A stretch of DNA of 64,000 nucleotides. It comes from Archangiaceae bacterium (GTDB lineage: Bacteria > Myxococcota > Myxococcia > Myxococcales > Myxococcaceae). Location of the stretch: positions 1 to 64,000 of the forward strand of contig JAACJQ010000060.1 of NCBI GenBank assembly GCA_016879935.1, in the 5' to 3' direction. Shown here piece after piece: positions 37,193-45,597 of this stretch. Position 1 is the first letter of the stretch, and each line of letters opens with the position of its first letter. The notes below the pieces were generated by a model. That model was not told the DNA's origin and did not search any database. It saw only the letters and a list, made by a program, of their open reading frames with translations. A program made the position numbers and the translations under genes.

Positions 37193-38128
37193 ATGATCTC
37201 CATCGACCTCGATCAACCTGCCCCGAGACGATGGGCAGCGCTGAGGCCGCGTGCATCGAGCGCTCGCGCCCTGCTCGATGTCTACGAGAAGGATCTCGGA
37301 GCTACCGTGCAGCCCCTGTTGGCCACGCTGCTCGAGCTCGCTCGCAGCGTCCTGCCGGCAGAGACCTTCGCCGAACTCGAAGGCGTCTCGAGCGTCATCG
37401 AGGCGTCGCTGCCCAGGGTCGTGCTGGGAAACCTCTACTACGACGTCATCAAGGCAGGGCTTGGCTGCTCCGCATTCGCCGTCGACACACCGCAGGGGCC
37501 GCTCCACGCGCGCAACCTCGACTGGTGGACGACGGGAGGCTTGCTCCGCAACGAGACGGAGATCTTCGATTGTCGTCGAAACGACCGAACCCACTATCAG
37601 CTCGTCGGCTGGCCTGGCTTCATCGGCGCGTTCTCGGGCGTTGCTCCTGGCCGGTTCGCTGTCACGTTGAATGCCGTGTTGAGCGACGACGCAGCCTGCA
37701 TCGCCGAGCCGGTCGTCTTTCTCCTGCGGCGCGTGCTCGACGAGGCGAGTTCGTTCGACGACGCGCTGAGAGTGCTCAGCACGGCGCCGATCGCCAGCGA
37801 CTGCCTTCTGCTGTTGAGCGGAGTTCGTGAGGGCGAGTTCGTCGTCATCGAGCGCACGCCTGCCCGTGTCGCCGTGCGCCGGCCGTCCAACGGCTCCATC
37901 GATGTCACGAACGACTATCGCCTGCTCGAGATCGCGAAACCTGACCACGGAGAACTCGCCCAGACGTCATGCCTGCGAAGCGCGCGGCTCCGCGAACGGC
38001 TCACGAACGAAAGGCCCCTCATCGATGCGTTCGCCCTGCTCTCAGACGAACGGGTGAAGATGACCATCACCGTGCAGCAGATGGTGTTCTGCGCGGCGAC
38101 CGGGCGCTGTGACGTTCGGCTGCCGTGA
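37193..38128 (+). CDS. Acid-ceramidase/NAAA-like Ntn hydrolase
   Basis: 311 residues from ATG 37193; the frame upstream runs inside the opposite gene. NLYYDVIKAGLGCSAFAVDT, then GPLHARNLDWW, matches the Cys-Ntn family of acid ceramidase and N-acylethanolamine amidase: Cys92 would be the nucleophile after self-cleavage, with Arg107 and Asp110 nearby. There is no clear signal peptide. It may cleave lipid or peptide amides. Divergent from the amidohydrolase. Confidence 0.75.
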   Translation: MISIDLDQPAPRRWAALRPRASSARALLDVYEKDLGATVQPLLATLLELARSVLPAETFAELEGVSSVIEASLPRVVLGNLYYDVIKAGLGCSAFAVDTPQGPLHARNLDWWTTGGLLRNETEIFDCRRNDRTHYQLVGWPGFIGAFSGVAPGRFAVTLNAVLSDDAACIAEPVVFLLRRVLDEASSFDDALRVLSTAPIASDCLLLLSGVREGEFVVIERTPARVAVRRPSNGSIDVTNDYRLLEIAKPDHGELAQTSCLRSARLRERLTNERPLIDAFALLSDERVKMTITVQQMVFCAATGRCDVRLP

Positions 38129-38138
38129 GACGACGCGC

Positions 38139-39218
38139 TCAGGGCAGCTTCGGCGCGTCGGGGTACGTCAGCTCTCCATTGAGCGACTCGAGGAACGCCT
38201 TCACCTGGCCGAGCTGCTTCGCGTTCCACTTCACGGGCTTGAGCAACGGGTCCTGCGTCGCCACCTTGTTGCCGCCTTTCGCCATCAGCGCGATCGCCTC
38301 GTCGAGCGTCTTCGCCGAGCCGTCGTGAAAGTACGGCGCCGTCAGCGCCACGTTGCGCAGGCCGGGCGTCTTGAACAGGCCCTTGTCCTTCTCTTCCTTC
38401 GTCGCATCCATTCGGCCCGCGTCGTCACCGATGCCGATGCCGTGGAACGCGAAGTCGCTGAACAGCGGCGGCACGTGGCAGCTCACGCAGCCGCCCTTCG
38501 AGAACAGCTCCTTGCCGGCCTTCGCGTCTTTCGACAGGGCCGCCTTGTCACCCGCCGCGTCCTTGTCGAACGCCGAGTTGCCGGTGTTCAGCGTGCGGAA
38601 GAACGTCGCGAGCGCCTTCGGCACGTTGTCGACGGTCGCGGGCTCGTTGAACGCGCGCACGAACATCGCCTTGTAGACGGGCACCGCGTTGAGCGTCGCC
38701 ACGACGGCCGCCGGGTCGGCGCCGAGCTGACCCTTCCACGCCGCGTTGCTCACGGCCTCGAGCGTCGCCATGCGGCCGTCCCAGTACCAGCTGGAGTGGA
38801 AGCCCAGCCCCACCATCGTCGGCGCGTTGCGCTTGTTCATCGCGCCACCCACCTTCGCGTCGAGCGCATTGCCCGAGGTGTACGCCTTGTCGGTGTGGTG
38901 ACACTGCGCGCACGCCATCGAGCCGTCTTTCGACAAGCGCGGCTCGAAGAAGAGGAACCAGCCCAGCTCGGCCTTCTCGGCGGTGACGGGGTTCTCGGCG
39001 GGCGCCTTCGGCTCCACCATGCCCACGGGCAGCGCAGGCAGCGGCTTCACCGCGGGCAATTCGACCTTCGGCTCAGGAGGCGGCGCGGGCGGCGTCGCAG
39101 GCTTCGGCGCTTCAGCGACCGGAGCGGGCGCCGGCGTCACCGGCTTCGGCGTCTCGGCCGTCTTGCAGGCCACGAAAACGGACACCACGACGAGGACCAA
39201 CCAACAAAGTCGAGTCAT
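38139..39218 (-). CDS. Dihaem cytochrome c peroxidase/MauG-type lipoprotein
   Basis: 359 residues; lipobox VFVAC (Cys18) supports this start over an in-frame ATG at 39311. A Pro/Ala-rich linker (20-60) leads to a dihaem domain with CAQCH (103-107) and CVSCH (244-248), plus GWFLFFEPRLSKDGS and FHDGSAKTLDEAI typical of the CcpA/MauG family. It should reduce peroxide or oxidise a partner at the outer-membrane or periplasmic face. Electron source not in view. Confidence 0.92.
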   Translation of the reverse strand: MTRLCWLVLVVVSVFVACKTAETPKPVTPAPAPVAEAPKPATPPAPPPEPKVELPAVKPLPALPVGMVEPKAPAENPVTAEKAELGWFLFFEPRLSKDGSMACAQCHHTDKAYTSGNALDAKVGGAMNKRNAPTMVGLGFHSSWYWDGRMATLEAVSNAAWKGQLGADPAAVVATLNAVPVYKAMFVRAFNEPATVDNVPKALATFFRTLNTGNSAFDKDAAGDKAALSKDAKAGKELFSKGGCVSCHVPPLFSDFAFHGIGIGDDAGRMDATKEEKDKGLFKTPGLRNVALTAPYFHDGSAKTLDEAIALMAKGGNKVATQDPLLKPVKWNAKQLGQVKAFLESLNGELTYPDAPKLP

Positions 39219-39257
39219 GCGGCGCAAGGTACGGCTCACGCCGATTTCGTCACGGGA

Positions 39258-39309
39258 AAAAGACGACGGGCACCTGCTCCCTCTCCGGGGGGATACCGAG
39301 CAGGTGCCC
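39258..39309 (-). terminator. Intrinsic terminator of the CBS-domain gene
   Basis: Perfect 12-base arms GGGCACCTGCTC (39268-39279) and GAGCAGGTGCCC (39298-39309) enclose an 18-base loop. On the minus strand the stem is followed by GTCGTCTTTTTCCCG. It lies just downstream of the CBS gene stop and before the dihaem gene start. The loop is longer than usual, so termination strength is uncertain. Confidence 0.65.
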
Positions 39310-39353
39310 ATCGGCGCCGCATGAAGGGGCGCGTGATTCGAAGTGATGGAGCG

Positions 39354-39794
39354 TCAGTGCTTGAGGCGCGTCTGCAGCAACTCGGCGAAGGCAGACAACG
39401 CGTCGGTCGCGGTGAACATGCCCACCACCTTGCCGTTGTCGACGACGACGGCCGACCCGAACTTCTTGTCGGCCATCTCCTTCACCACCTCGTCGATGGG
39501 CGCGTCGGGCGACACGGTGTACGGCTTCGCGGTCATCACGTCTTTGATCGAGATCTTGTTCGCGTCGGCGCCGTTCACCGACTCCGCTCGGTAGAGATCG
39601 CCGTCCGACAACATGCCGACGACGCGAACGCCCTCGCACACCGGCAGGTGACGAATGTGCTTCTCGCGCATCAGGTTGTGGGCCTCGGCCAGCACGGCCG
39701 CGGGCTCGACGGTGAACGGCGACGTCGTCATGAACTTGCGAACGCTCGGAATGGTCTTGGACATGACCACTCGCAAGAGCATCGGTTGTGCCAC
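39354..39794 (-). CDS. Tandem CBS-domain protein
   Basis: 146 residues from a GTG at 39794 chosen because GGAGGAGGG lies about five bases upstream; the ATG at 39764 has no such site. There are two CBS motifs: TVEPAAVLAEAHNLMREKHIRHLPV with VVGMLSDGDLYRA, and TVSPDAPIDEVVKEMADKKFGSAVV with VVGMFTATDALSA (both split). Such stand-alone pairs bind adenosine nucleotides and act as energy sensors. Target unknown. Confidence 0.9.
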   Translation of the reverse strand: MAQPMLLRVVMSKTIPSVRKFMTTSPFTVEPAAVLAEAHNLMREKHIRHLPVCEGVRVVGMLSDGDLYRAESVNGADANKISIKDVMTAKPYTVSPDAPIDEVVKEMADKKFGSAVVVDNGKVVGMFTATDALSAFAELLQTRLKH

Positions 39795-39883
39795 CTTTCC
39801 CTCCTCCGCACGGACGAGGCTCGGCGCGCAGCGATTGCGTCACGCAATTCCACGCGAGGCTGGCGACGAAACTCTTTCGTTCG

Positions 39884-40906
39884 TCAGGAGAGGCGCTTGA
39901 GCTCTTGCGACAGCAGCGACTCGAGCTCCCGAATCGAGCGGTAGATGAGGCAGCGGTGGCCCTGCACGTCGAAGCGCAGCTCGCTCACGTCTCGCACGAG
40001 CAGAATGGTCGGCTTGCTGCGGCCCCACGCGTAGCCGACCTCGAGGTACACGTTCGGGTTCGCGGTGGAGAGATCGGCGATGACGACCTTCGCCGTCTCG
40101 ATGCGCTCCCGAATGCGCTGAATGATCAGCCCATCGAACGCGACCTGATCGACGCGCTCGCAGAGCAGGCCTGCAGACTTCACCGGAGCCTGGATGCCGT
40201 AGTGAAAGACGTCTTCGAGCTCGGTGATGAAAGGCATGGCGACGAAGGCGTGCGGCTTCTCCTGCGTGGCCTGACCGGCGGTCGCCATCACCGCGGCCTG
40301 CTTGAAGGCGACGCTTCGCTCGACGCGGAACGCACCACTCGCGAGCTTCGTCACGCCCGTCGTCTTCGACAGCCCATCCTCCAGCGTCTGCCGCATGCGC
40401 CGCGCGCGCCCGGAGTTCCGCTCGACGATCGTCACCTCTTCGATCTCTCCACCAACGCCCTTCTGGAACGCGTCGATGAAGCCACCGACGAGCGCGAGCA
40501 CCGCCTCCTCCTCATCGAGGCCCGCCCGAACGCCGTGCACCGTGGTCGCGAGGCGCTTCACCGAGGGCTGCGTCTGCGCGAACGAGAGCATGCGGCCGGC
40601 CAGGAGTCGGAGCTCGTGGTACCGCAACGTGCCGAGCCGATCGGTGCCGAAGAAGGCCGCGCGTGGAGCCGTCATCGCGCCGAGCGTCTCGAACGACCGC
40701 ACCTCGCCGATCGGCACCTCGAAGTCGTTCCAGCTCCGACCCGACCGGTTCGCGATGGCCGACACGGCGACCTCGTCGGCGCCGTAGAACGCCTGCGCGT
40801 GTTTGAAGCAGGTCAGATCGCAGGCGGCCGAGAGCACATCGCCCTCGATGAGGTGGAGATCGATGGTCGAGCGCACGGCGCGAACCTTACCGCGCTGTCC
40901 GGTCAT
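39884..40906 (-). CDS. Macro-like plus nucleoside-deoxyribosyltransferase-like two-domain protein
   Basis: 340 residues from MTGQRGKVRA. N-terminal domain (about 10-170): IDLHLIEGDVLS, AAFFGTDRLGTLRYHELRLL, TVHGVRAGLDEEEAVLALV, a pattern like macro/leucyl-aminopeptidase-N folds that bind ADP-ribose-type ligands. C-terminal domain (about 215-335): HAFVAMPF, VIADLSTANPNVYLEVGYAWG and YRSI, like nucleoside 2-deoxyribosyltransferase/TIR-related folds, with Glu289 and Asp278 as candidate catalytic residues. There is no signal peptide. May cleave a nucleotide such as NAD in defence or signalling (inference). Confidence 0.6.
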   Translation of the reverse strand: MTGQRGKVRAVRSTIDLHLIEGDVLSAACDLTCFKHAQAFYGADEVAVSAIANRSGRSWNDFEVPIGEVRSFETLGAMTAPRAAFFGTDRLGTLRYHELRLLAGRMLSFAQTQPSVKRLATTVHGVRAGLDEEEAVLALVGGFIDAFQKGVGGEIEEVTIVERNSGRARRMRQTLEDGLSKTTGVTKLASGAFRVERSVAFKQAAVMATAGQATQEKPHAFVAMPFITELEDVFHYGIQAPVKSAGLLCERVDQVAFDGLIIQRIRERIETAKVVIADLSTANPNVYLEVGYAWGRSKPTILLVRDVSELRFDVQGHRCLIYRSIRELESLLSQELKRLS

Positions 40907-41067
40907 GGCGCAGAAGGTAGGCGTCGGTGGTTGCAGGGCTGATTTCTCGACGAAATTCACCCCGAAATTCGCCGCGCCTTGTCACCGGGCCTGACGTTCT
41001 GTCGACGGCGCGGTCACTTTTCTCAGCCGATGATGGTGCACCAGCGCTGTCCGCCCGGAGCCTTCCC

Positions 41068-43530
41068 ATGAGCAACGATATTGGAGCCGCAGCCCGCGCT
41101 GCCGCCGAAGCCGCCCGCCGTGCTGCCGAAGAAGCGGCCCGTAAACGCGCTGCCGAGGCCGCGCGAAAGGCCGCCGAAGCTGCCGCCCAGCGCCAGGCCC
41201 AGCAGGCAGCGAAGAAGACCGTCGACGCTGCGGCGAAGAAGGCCCTCAGCGCCAGCGCCGGCAACAGACCCACGGCCTCGGGCGTGCGTCAGGCGCTCGG
41301 CAAAGACGAGCTCTCGACCGGCCTGGGCCGTTCCCTGCGGGCTCGCGCGAAAGACGGCCTGGGCACGCCGCCTCCGAGCGCTCCGACCGCCGGCCGAACG
41401 ATGTCGCTCAACGAGCTGCGCGCGCTGCAGTCGTCGAACGCGCCGCTCCCCGCGCAGACCGCGCAACAGGCGCAGACGGGCACGCCCCAGACCTTCGCTG
41501 GCTCTCCCGATGCGATCGAGCGCCGGCAGGCCGCGCAGCAGACCTCGGCGCCGCTGCCGCCCACCGTCGATCAACGCGCCGCGACCGGAGCGACCGAAGT
41601 GCAGCGCGCCTGGGACGACGCGCACGCCGCGGGCAAGTCAGACGCCGAGGCCGCGAACGCCGCGTCGCAGAAGATCCGTGAGCTCTCCGACTCGGCGAAC
41701 GACCCCGCGTACACGAACGCGCTGCTGCGCGCGTCGGCCCCCACGCTCGACCACGTCACCGACGTGCTCGAGAAGAATGTTCGCGACGAAGACTTCACGG
41801 GCAAGACCGACGCCCGCGCGGTGAAAGACACCGTGCGCGCGCTCTCTGACGTCGCCACCGACGCTGGGCCCATCGGCTCCGCCTACCTCGCTGATCAGAT
41901 CGCCCAGAAGCTGCCGAACCAGAGCGAGCTGATGCACCTCGACGACGGCTTCTACGAGCACGTCGACAACGGCGGGAAGCCAGACCTCATGGCGGCGCTC
42001 GGAACGCGCCTCGAGTCGCTCGACAAGGGCAAGGCGCACGAAGAGCTCTTCAACCGCAACGAAGGCTTCCTCGACTGGGTCGGCGATCGCGTCAGCGACG
42101 TGACCGACGCGGTGGGCAGCGTGGCAGGCGCGGTGACGGGCTTCGTGGGTGACGCAGCGAACGGCGTGCTGAAGGTCGTGGGCTCGGCGGGCGAGATGGC
42201 CGTCGACGTCGCGAAGGGCACCGTCGAGCTGGCAGGTGACGCCGCCTCGTGGACGACCGAGCAGGTCACCGAGGCCGCGAAGTACGCCGCCGAGAACGGG
42301 CTCAAGCTCGCGGGCGAGGCGCTCAACTTCGTCGGAGATCACGCGCGTGAGATGGCGGCCGATCTCATCGACGTCGACGGGCAGATTGGTCAGCTGAACT
42401 CCGAAGGCGACACGGTGACCATCGGCGTCGGCGGCTCCATCGGCGCGGCGGGTGTTCAAGGCGGCGCCGAGGTCGAGATGGAAGTGAAGCAGACGGCGAA
42501 CGGCTACGAGATGACGCTCACCGGGCAGCTCTCGGGCGGCGTCTTCGCGGGCCTCGACATTCCCGGCCTCTCGGAGGCGAAGGGCGAAGCGAACGTCACC
42601 GGCATCGCGAGCGCCACCATGACGTTCGCGACGAAAGAAGAGGCCATCAAGGCGGCCGAGACGGTGGCCGGCATCGGGCTCGCGTCGGCGGTCGGCGGCC
42701 CAGCAGGAGCGCTGCTCACGGGCGCGTCGGCGGGCGACGAGATTCGCGACATCGGAGAGCACTTCACGCGCGGCAGCATCGGCATCGAGCTGTCGGCGTC
42801 TGCTGCGGCCGAGCTGGGCTCGTCGGGCATCGGCATCGGCGCCTCGGTCGAGGGCACCGTCACCACGGGCGCGCGCATCGAAGTGGAGCCCGGGAAGCCG
42901 CCGGCGCTGGTGCTCGAGCAGGGCGTCGAGGCCAAGGGCTCGCTCGCGCTCGGTGGGCCGGTCGACATTCCCTCGCTGGGAGGAAAGCTCAACGGCGGCA
43001 CGCTCGATGGCAGCGCGACCATCTCGGCCGAGACGCGCGTGCCGCTGCCCGAGCACTTCGACATTGGATCGCTCGCGACCGACCCGGCCGGCGCCGTGCG
43101 GCAGATTGGCCAGAACGCCATCGACAACGCGACCACGAAGCTCTCGCTCGGCGTCGACATTCACGCCGGCGTCGCCACCGAAGGGCTGCCGCTCAACCTC
43201 GGCGCCGATGGTGGGCTGACGATCGATCTCTCGGGCGAAGCGAAGACGAAGGATCTCGCCCACGCGCTCGGCCTGGCCATCTCGGGCGACTTGAGCGGCG
43301 CGCTCACCGAGCTGGGCTCGAAGACGACGCTCGACGTGGCGGTGAACTCGTACACGGAGTCTGGCTTCAAGGTCGACGAGTCGATCGAAGCCGGCGTGTT
43401 CAAGATCGGCGTGAAGGCCGAAGACACCGTGCGCGATCAGACCGAGGTCTGGAGCTTCAACGGCACGCCGGCCGAGTTGGCCGCGAAGGGCTTCAACCTC
43501 TTCAACCAGCTGAAGCTGAACGTGAGCTGA
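41068..43530 (+). CDS. 820-residue protein of unknown function with amphipathic-helix arrays
   Basis: 820 residues from MSNDIGAAARAAAEAA; an earlier in-frame ATG (40927) would add 47 unlikely residues. Residues 1-60 are a charged Ala-rich coiled coil (AEEAARKRAAEAARKAAEAA). A Pro/Gln linker follows. About 340-450 hold tandem amphipathic segments (VTDAVGSVAGAVTGFVGDAA, KGTVELAGDAASWTTEQVTE). The remainder is Gly-rich and beta-like (TIGVGGSIGAAGVQGGAEVE). There is no signal peptide and no known domain. Possibly a non-classically secreted or membrane-inserting protein. Confidence 0.72.
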   Translation: MSNDIGAAARAAAEAARRAAEEAARKRAAEAARKAAEAAAQRQAQQAAKKTVDAAAKKALSASAGNRPTASGVRQALGKDELSTGLGRSLRARAKDGLGTPPPSAPTAGRTMSLNELRALQSSNAPLPAQTAQQAQTGTPQTFAGSPDAIERRQAAQQTSAPLPPTVDQRAATGATEVQRAWDDAHAAGKSDAEAANAASQKIRELSDSANDPAYTNALLRASAPTLDHVTDVLEKNVRDEDFTGKTDARAVKDTVRALSDVATDAGPIGSAYLADQIAQKLPNQSELMHLDDGFYEHVDNGGKPDLMAALGTRLESLDKGKAHEELFNRNEGFLDWVGDRVSDVTDAVGSVAGAVTGFVGDAANGVLKVVGSAGEMAVDVAKGTVELAGDAASWTTEQVTEAAKYAAENGLKLAGEALNFVGDHAREMAADLIDVDGQIGQLNSEGDTVTIGVGGSIGAAGVQGGAEVEMEVKQTANGYEMTLTGQLSGGVFAGLDIPGLSEAKGEANVTGIASATMTFATKEEAIKAAETVAGIGLASAVGGPAGALLTGASAGDEIRDIGEHFTRGSIGIELSASAAAELGSSGIGIGASVEGTVTTGARIEVEPGKPPALVLEQGVEAKGSLALGGPVDIPSLGGKLNGGTLDGSATISAETRVPLPEHFDIGSLATDPAGAVRQIGQNAIDNATTKLSLGVDIHAGVATEGLPLNLGADGGLTIDLSGEAKTKDLAHALGLAISGDLSGALTELGSKTTLDVAVNSYTESGFKVDESIEAGVFKIGVKAEDTVRDQTEVWSFNGTPAELAAKGFNLFNQLKLNVS

Positions 43531-44246
43531 TCAGAAGCTGTAGCCGAGGCCGGCCGTCACGCGCTGCTCTCCGAGCGGAACGAGTTCGGCCGAGAGATCG
43601 AGCCCGAACGGCAGGCCCACCACGAAGCCCGCTAGTGGTACAGGTCAGTGCCCGTCTGGTTGCGCCAGAAGACGGGCCCGCCGAAGAGCCGGCCCACCGC
43701 GTAGGGCGTGAAGCGTTCGAACAACGTCCACCCCACGACCGTGGTGAGGCGCAGATCGATCGCCACGTACGCCGTCGGCGCCGCGCGCACACCACTCACC
43801 GCAACCGAGCCCGCGACCATGATGAAGGGCGAGTACTTGCCCTGCTCGAGCGCGAGGACGCTGCCACTGAAGCTGCCGACGAGCCCGCCCGAGACGTCGA
43901 ACGACTCGGTCTCAGACGCGAGGCGCCCCAGAAAGATGCCGCCCGCCGAGGCCGACAAGGTCCACCGTGGAGACGCACGCCACTCGAAGGTGCCGCTCAC
44001 CGCCATCGCTTCGAGCTTGAGACGATCGGCGCCGTCGAAGACGAGCGTCGTTCTGAACGCGCCGTAGCTCGCGCCGACGCGAAAGTGCGGAGGCTCCTCT
44101 TTCGAGTCGCCCTCGTGTTTGCCAGTGCAGCGCTGCGCAAGCCCCGTCGGACCGACGGTGGGAGAGATGCCTCAGGCCCTCGCTTCGCCCGGCATCAACA
44201 CGATGAGGGCGGGCAGCAGCGGCACCAGCAGGAGCAGACGCGTCAT
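43531..44246 (-). pseudogene. Outer-membrane beta-barrel protein, decayed by a nonsense codon and a frameshift
   Basis: From ATG 44246 the frame gives a clean signal peptide (MTRLLLLVPLLPALIVLMPG EARA) and then TGA at 44172-44174. The same frame continues as barrel-like sequence (HFRVGASYGAFRTTLVFDG, WTLSASAGGIFLGRLASE) until TAG at 43632-43634. One base later in phase it resumes as AGFVVGLPFGLDLSAELVPL and ends GLGYSF, a typical barrel C-terminus. The 716-base span (3n+2) fits one lost base. Two independent lesions suggest real decay rather than a single read error. Confidence 0.82.
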
Positions 44247-44324
44247 GGGCCTGCCGTCTAACGAGCGATCTCGGGTACTTCAACCGGTCGTGCACGCTCT
44301 GGCGGGTCGCTGTCTCAGCAGGGC

Positions 44325-44597
44325 ATGACCGCCCTGCTCGCGCTCGTCCTCCATGCCGCGCCCCTCTCGTGGGACGGCCGCTCGCCGGTCGAGGTGCGCG
44401 TGGGAGACACCGTCACGCTGACGGTGCCGCGCTCGCTTCGCTTCGTCTCGGTGGGTGGTGGTGACGTGGTCGAGGTCGGGGTCTCGCGCGATCTCCGCGT
44501 CATTCACGTGAAGGGCCTGCGGCGCGGCAACCGAACGCTCATGGCCCATTTTCAGGATCGCACGCGCCTTCCGCTCGATTTGAAGGTCACGCGCTGA
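44325..44597 (+). CDS. Small exported protein, pilus/secretin N-domain-like (paralogue of 15634)
   Basis: 90 residues with a short signal (MTALLALVLHAAPLSW). The body VEVRVGDTVTLTVPRSLRFV and VVEVGVSRDLRVIHVKGLRRG has the same strand order as the protein at 15634 (hydrophobic VG-x-T start, then V-x-V, then a Gly/Arg turn). Looks like a free-standing secretin/pilus N-domain. No secretin is present here. Function unknown. Confidence 0.65.
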   Translation: MTALLALVLHAAPLSWDGRSPVEVRVGDTVTLTVPRSLRFVSVGGGDVVEVGVSRDLRVIHVKGLRRGNRTLMAHFQDRTRLPLDLKVTR

Positions 44598-44637
44598 GCG
44601 CTTCGCCCCTCGCCGCATCGATGCCACAGTCGGCCGC

Positions 44638-45234
44638 GTGCGAACGCTCGTCCTCGTCCTGCTCGCCGTCACCAGCGCCGCCTGCAAGAAGGAGCGCGTT
44701 CCCCTCGTCATCGACGGCATCTCGAGCACCGTGCCCGAAGACTGGGTCACCATCGATCCCGAGCGGGTCGAGAAGCTGCGCAACGCCGCCCAGACCGCAG
44801 ATGGCACGGTCGAGGTCGCGATGGTGGGACGGAAACCGCCCGGGGCTGCCCTCCCGTGGATGTACCTGCAGCGCACGTCGATGCGCCCGCTGATGGCGAA
44901 GCCGCTGCCGGTGAAGTCGGTGCTCGAGGGCACGTGGCTCGAGCTGAACCAGGCGCTGAAGGAGTCGGGGCTCGAAGTCGTCAGCTCCACCTCGAGCCTC
45001 GAGCTCGACTCACGCGAGAACTGCTACGTGACGAAGTCGAAGAAGACGCCGCCCGTGCTCAACCACACCTGCATGCGCCTCTGGGTGGGCAAGACCACGA
45101 AGAAGGTGCACAGCGTGTCGGTGGTCTGTCTGGCGACGGAAGGCGAAGACGCCGAGTGCCAGCGCATCATCGACGCACGAAAGCTCACGGCGAACGACGC
45201 GCTGCCGCTCGAACAGCCGCTCGAGCCCTGGTGA
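44638..45234 (+). CDS. Hypothetical lipoprotein
   Basis: 198 residues from a GTG; signal VRTLVLVLLAVTSAAC gives a lipobox with Cys16, then a Lys-rich start. The mature part contains VPLVIDGISSTVPEDWVTID and a Cys pair (ENCYVTKS, NHTCMRLW), with a further pair near the C-terminus (VVCLATEGEDAECQR). No domain recognised. It follows the 90-residue protein in the same direction with a 40-base gap. Confidence 0.75.
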   Translation: MRTLVLVLLAVTSAACKKERVPLVIDGISSTVPEDWVTIDPERVEKLRNAAQTADGTVEVAMVGRKPPGAALPWMYLQRTSMRPLMAKPLPVKSVLEGTWLELNQALKESGLEVVSSTSSLELDSRENCYVTKSKKTPPVLNHTCMRLWVGKTTKKVHSVSVVCLATEGEDAECQRIIDARKLTANDALPLEQPLEPW

Positions 45235-45237
45235 GGC

Positions 45238-45528
45238 TCAGCGCCGCAGCGGCTGCGCGTCGACGATCTGCACACCGGTACCCGACGACTCGCTCGACAC
45301 CGACGGAATCGACTTCGCGTTCGCCGCGTGGTTCGAGACGTCTTTGGCGAAGAAGGTCAGCGCCGCGGTGATGGCGCCGATGTCGTCGAGCCACCCCAGC
45401 ACCGGCACCAGGTCGGGGATGAGGTCGATCGGCAACAGCACGTACGCGACCGCGCCCACGACGACGAACTTGCGCCAACCGGGAACCTTCTCGTCACGGA
45501 AGTAGCGGCGGATCTGTACGAGGTTCAT
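45238..45528 (-). CDS. DUF1232 (YkvA-like) membrane protein
   Basis: 96 residues from MNLVQIRRYFRD. The DUF1232 core VAYVLLPIDLIPDLVPVLGWLDDIG is visible at about 30-55 (split here as VAYVLLPIDLIPD and LVPVLGWLDDIG). One or two membrane helices are expected. Function unknown in the family. Convergent with the lipoprotein at 44638 with three bases between stops. Confidence 0.88.
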   Translation of the reverse strand: MNLVQIRRYFRDEKVPGWRKFVVVGAVAYVLLPIDLIPDLVPVLGWLDDIGAITAALTFFAKDVSNHAANAKSIPSVSSESSGTGVQIVDAQPLRR

Positions 45529-45597
45529 GCCTGTGCACAACGAGGGGCCGAGAAAACCATTTCATGCGGGTTCGGCGGGGGCGAGACTGAGTCGGCC

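Noticed and set aside
41638-43263. 541-codon minus-strand frame opposite the 820-residue protein
   Set aside because: Shadow composition (Arg/His/Val-rich), no ribosome site or domain.
44172-44174. TGA read as selenocysteine
   Set aside because: It lies in the signal-cleavage region of a barrel protein that also has a later frameshift; no catalytic context and no visible SECIS-like element.
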